DNA of 64,000 nucleotides from Segniliparus rugosus ATCC BAA-974. GTDB taxonomy: Bacteria > Actinomycetota > Actinomycetes > Mycobacteriales > Mycobacteriaceae. The notes below the pieces were generated by a model. It was given only the letters and a program-made list of their open reading frames with translations, searched no databases and was not told where the DNA came from. The translations under genes were made by a program, and so were the position numbers. Of this stretch, positions 63,286 to 64,000 are shown one piece after another. Location of the stretch: positions 1,790,750 through 1,854,749 of the forward strand of contig NZ_KI391953.1 of assembly GCF_000185725.2 (NCBI RefSeq). Reading direction: 5' to 3'. Each line of letters starts with the position of its first letter. Position 1 is the stretch's first letter.

Positions 63286-64000
63286 ATGCCGAACATCGTT
63301 GTACTGATCAAGCAGGTTCCGGACACGTGGTCCGAGCGCAAACTGACTGATGGTGACTACACGCTGGACCGGGGAGCGGCAGACGCCGTCCTCGACGAGA
63401 TCAACGAGCGCTCCGTCGAAGAGGCGCTGCAGATCAAAGAGCGCGACGGCGGCGAGGTCATCGTCCTCACCGTCGGCCCCGAGCGCGCGGGCGAGGCGGT
63501 GCGCAAAGCGCTGTCGATGGGCGCGGACCGCGCCGTGCACGTGCAGGACGAGGCGATCCGAGGCTCGGACGCGATCCAGACCGCGTGGGTGATCGCCAAG
63601 GCGCTGGGCACCATCGAGGGCGTGAGCCTGGTCATCGCGGGCAACGAGTCGACCGACGGCCGCGTCGGCGCGGTTCCCGCGATCGTCGCCGAGTACCTGG
63701 GCCTGCCGCAGCTCACGAGCGTGCGCAAGCTCACCATCGAGGGCGACAGCGTCACCGCCGTGCGCGAGACCGACGAGGCCGTCTACACCCTCAAGGCCGC
63801 TCTGCCCGCGATCGTCTCGGTCACCGAGAAGATCAACGAGCCACGGTTCCCGTCCTTCAAGGGCATCATGGCCGCCAAGAAGAAGCCGGTCGAGGTGCTC
63901 TCCCTCGCGGACCTCGGCGTCGAGGCCGACGAGGTCGGCGTCGCGAACGCCGGCTCCCAGGTCCAGTCGGTCACCGCGAAGCCGGCGAAGACCGCTGGCG
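63286..64000 (+). CDS. etfB: Electron transfer flavoprotein beta subunit (3' end outside window)
   Basis: At least 238 residues, ATG 63286 with GAGGAGACACGAGG upstream; the frame is open at base 64000, and about 20-30 residues are probably missing. EtfB binds AMP and, with EtfA (FixB), passes electrons from acyl-CoA dehydrogenases to the membrane quinone pool. Family landmarks: VLIKQVPDTW, GGEVIVLTVGPERAGEAVRKALSMGADRAVHV (positions about 55-85), and the recognition loop in LPAIVSVTEKINEPRFPSFKGIMAAKKKPV. The divergent neighbour is Rv3030-like, as in M. tuberculosis (fixA Rv3029c). Confidence 0.95.
   Translation, partial: MPNIVVLIKQVPDTWSERKLTDGDYTLDRGAADAVLDEINERSVEEALQIKERDGGEVIVLTVGPERAGEAVRKALSMGADRAVHVQDEAIRGSDAIQTAWVIAKALGTIEGVSLVIAGNESTDGRVGAVPAIVAEYLGLPQLTSVRKLTIEGDSVTAVRETDEAVYTLKAALPAIVSVTEKINEPRFPSFKGIMAAKKKPVEVLSLADLGVEADEVGVANAGSQVQSVTAKPAKTAG

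Overview
The window is GC-rich actinobacterial DNA that is nearly all coding. Many genes start with GTG, and same-strand genes often overlap by ATGA, GTGA or TGATG. The gene set points to a mycolic-acid actinomycete (Mycobacteriales): GlgE, an Rv3030-Rv3031-Rv3032-like trio for polymethylated or capsular glucan, the PafB/PafC-TatA/TatC-HelY block, a PapA-like acyltransferase, ergothioneine genes, a Cys-Tyr sirohaem sulfite reductase and ESX-like secreted proteins. The blocks resemble separate Mycobacterium tuberculosis neighbourhoods joined in a different order, so this is a relative of Mycobacterium rather than Mycobacterium itself. Segniliparus is my best guess, but that is an inference.

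Layout. 0-4.6 kb: the 3' part of smc, then two secreted ESX-like low-complexity proteins. 4.6-8.5 kb: two overlapping membrane-protein genes, one with a perfect 84-bp tandem duplication, then an AdhC-type dehydrogenase and a small membrane protein. 8.6-13.3 kb: hisD-hisC-hisB-hisH with a YbbN/CnoX-like thioredoxin as last gene. 13.3-19.9 kb: a zinc-peptidase lipoprotein, glgB, glgE and a frameshifted exported proline/acidic-repeat gene. 20-26.5 kb: a PapA-like acyltransferase, DinG-type helicase, a 33-residue membrane peptide behind a long hairpin, PncA, a copper oxidase with a perfect RicR/CsoR operator, and an unknown gene. 26.5-31 kb: recO, uppS, egtB-egtD. 31-38 kb: sirA-cysH, hemW, hrcA, dnaJ2, an MBL hydrolase. 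38-43.8 kb: an unknown protein, two exported proteins, aglA, glbO. 44-52.3 kb: an HNH protein, small conserved genes, pafB-pafC-tatA-tatC-helY. 52.3-54.7 kb: a lower-GC, gene-poor stretch holding a proline cis-4-hydroxylase-like enzyme and a tRNA-like sequence, followed by an EamA exporter. 55.6-58.4 kb: an IclR regulator divergent from leuC-leuD. 58.4-64 kb: an amidohydrolase, the glucan trio, and the 5' part of etfB.

Themes. Alpha-glucan metabolism recurs (glgB, glgE, aglA, GH57 enzyme, GT4 enzyme, methyltransferase). Reductive sulfur assimilation (sirA, cysH) and ergothioneine synthesis (egtB, egtD) are neighbours. About a dozen genes have a TANNNT hexamer 6-9 bases before the start codon and little or no Shine-Dalgarno sequence, which suggests leaderless mRNAs are common. 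Several convergent gene pairs end in perfect or near-perfect hairpins that overlap the stop codons. The least explained parts are the 52.3-55.5 kb island, the repeat-containing membrane and secreted proteins, the hairpin plus mini-protein at 23.6 kb, and two apparent frameshifts (near 19.73 and 45.70 kb).
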